Positions 63,035-64,000 of a stretch of 64,000 nucleotides of DNA are shown here, piece after piece. The notes beneath the pieces were generated by a model. That model was not told the origin of the DNA, searched no databases, and saw only the letters and a program-made list of their open reading frames with translations. Position 1 is the first letter of the stretch, and each line of letters opens with the position of its first letter. The position numbers and the translations under genes were made by a program. The stretch comes from Psychrobacter sp. NG25 (GTDB lineage Bacteria > Pseudomonadota > Gammaproteobacteria > Pseudomonadales > Moraxellaceae): positions 186,001-250,000 of the forward strand of contig NZ_JADGMV010000005.1 in the NCBI RefSeq assembly GCF_015234355.1, in the 5' to 3' direction.

Positions 63035-63413
63035 AATATAGTTATCCAGTTGTCAGCCCAATTCGAAATACAATAATGCAGCCATTACTGCGCGATTCAA
63101 GCTATTCGCTAAAAAAACGCACAAATAACGCGATTAAGACAAATGGTCATCACGTCGACTGCAGAAAATTTAATGTAAACGCGTATTATGCCTAATCTGC
63201 CCTTGTTATACAACCAGCTGAGTCCAATCGAAGTATAGGAATACCTCGGTATCGGATGTATTCGTGCCCAAACATTTGCATTGGGTTAAAAATTGTCATT
63301 TTGCTTGAAAACATGAGTGACTGTGCCTATATCAAGCTCACTTATAAAATTCTATTGATCCTATTGCTATTGATCTTATTAAAGTTATCTTAATCATGTA
63401 AGGAATACTGTTC
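63035..63413. other. 379-bp divergent region between aspS and sohB
   Basis: AT-rich, no gene visible; promoters for both flanking genes are expected. A stop at 63399-63401 in the sohB frame rules out an N-terminal extension beyond the ATG at 63414. Confidence 0.5.
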
Positions 63414-64000
63414 ATGCTTTTTCATCCTGCTAAAAACCCTGTTGAATTGCGCGTCATTCATCTAAACAAAAACCAAGAGCAACGCCGTGAAGACTTAATG
63501 GAAGCCACGCAAGGTAAAGCGGCGCTTAAGCAGTTCAAAAAAACGATGGCTAAGAAAGCCAAGCAGGCGCTAAAGGTAAAAACCAAAAATAAGAAAAAAC
63601 ATGCTGATGATAAAGCACAAGTTTTTGTCCTTGATTTTGATGGTGATATCAAAGCAACAGCGGTTAAGCATCTACGCGAAGAAATCAGCACGCTTATCAG
63701 CACGGCAAAAAAAGGCGATGAAGTCGTCGTGCGCCTTGAGTCGGGTGGTGGTGTGGTGCATGGTTATGGTTTGGCCGCAGCTCAATTGGTTCGCTTAAAA
63801 GATGCAGGTCTAAAGCTAACTGTCTGTGTTGATAAGGTCGCAGCGAGCGGCGGCTATATGATGGCTTGTGTCGCAGATAAGGTAGTGGCAGCACCATTTG
63901 CTATTATTGGCTCAATCGGTGTAGTCGCACAATTGCCAAACTTCCATAAGTGGCTAAAAAATCATGATGTAGATTATGAGATGTTTACTGCGGGTGATTA
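63414..64000 (+). CDS. sohB: S49 family protease SohB, N-terminal part
   Basis: The gene runs off the right edge; about 195 residues are present. VWVLDF-like VFVLDFDGDIKA, VVVRLESGGGVVHGYGLAAAQL and DKVAASGGYMMACVADKVVAAPFAIIGS match SohB closely; the catalytic Ser145 is in AASGGY. The Lys of the dyad would lie beyond the window. Odd: E. coli SohB begins with a membrane anchor, while this one starts MLFHPAKNPVELRV with no hydrophobic segment, and an in-frame stop closes the region upstream. TAAGGA at 63399-63404 supports this start. Confidence 0.9.
   Translation, partial: MLFHPAKNPVELRVIHLNKNQEQRREDLMEATQGKAALKQFKKTMAKKAKQALKVKTKNKKKHADDKAQVFVLDFDGDIKATAVKHLREEISTLISTAKKGDEVVVRLESGGGVVHGYGLAAAQLVRLKDAGLKLTVCVDKVAASGGYMMACVADKVVAAPFAIIGSIGVVAQLPNFHKWLKNHDVDYEMFTAGD

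Overview
The window reads as ordinary chromosome of a Moraxellaceae gammaproteobacterium, most likely Psychrobacter. This rests on my recognition of the protein sequences, on moderate GC, and on the Acinetobacter-like order glnE - ilvE - outer-core genes - lpxL-like - aspS. No rRNA, tRNA, CRISPR array or complete insertion sequence was seen. The first and last genes are cut by the window edges.

Layout. 1-4.5 kb: purine catabolism (xdhB 3' part, xdhC, guaD). 4.7-17.6 kb: housekeeping genes (roxA-like hydroxylase, DUF2238 protein, purB, mnmA, ispF, grxD, mnmG, an AEC transporter, an ornithine-cyclodeaminase-like enzyme, a luciferase-like oxidoreductase), with a 91-bp MITE-like element before mnmG. 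18.0-20.6 kb: an AT-rich two-gene islet coding for a P-loop ATPase with a zinc ribbon and a HEPN-like protein, translationally coupled. It is the best candidate here for an undescribed (probably defence) system. 20.7-46 kb: a CysB-type regulator, katG, ampG-like permease, prmC, moeB-like, an ABC1 kinase, an Lrp/AsnC regulator, leuA, accB-accC, a MATE pump, an EVE protein, hemW, an entericidin, trmL, tusDCBE and glnE. 46.2-63 kb: ilvE, then about 14 kb of glycosyltransferases and nucleotide-sugar genes, an LpxL-type acyltransferase and aspS. 63.4 kb to the end: start of sohB.

How genes work together. XdhB/XdhC and guanine deaminase both lead guanine and hypoxanthine towards urate. MnmA, MnmG, TrmL and TusDCBE all modify the tRNA wobble base, and TusDCBE relays the sulfur that MnmA uses. 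AccB and AccC form the biotin part of acetyl-CoA carboxylase. Ugd and the adjacent epimerase should convert UDP-glucose to UDP-glucuronate and UDP-galacturonate for the surrounding transferases, and position argues that the product is the lipooligosaccharide outer core. In that locus one of two tandem GT4 genes is frameshifted at a run of six A, so the surface sugar may vary or be decaying.
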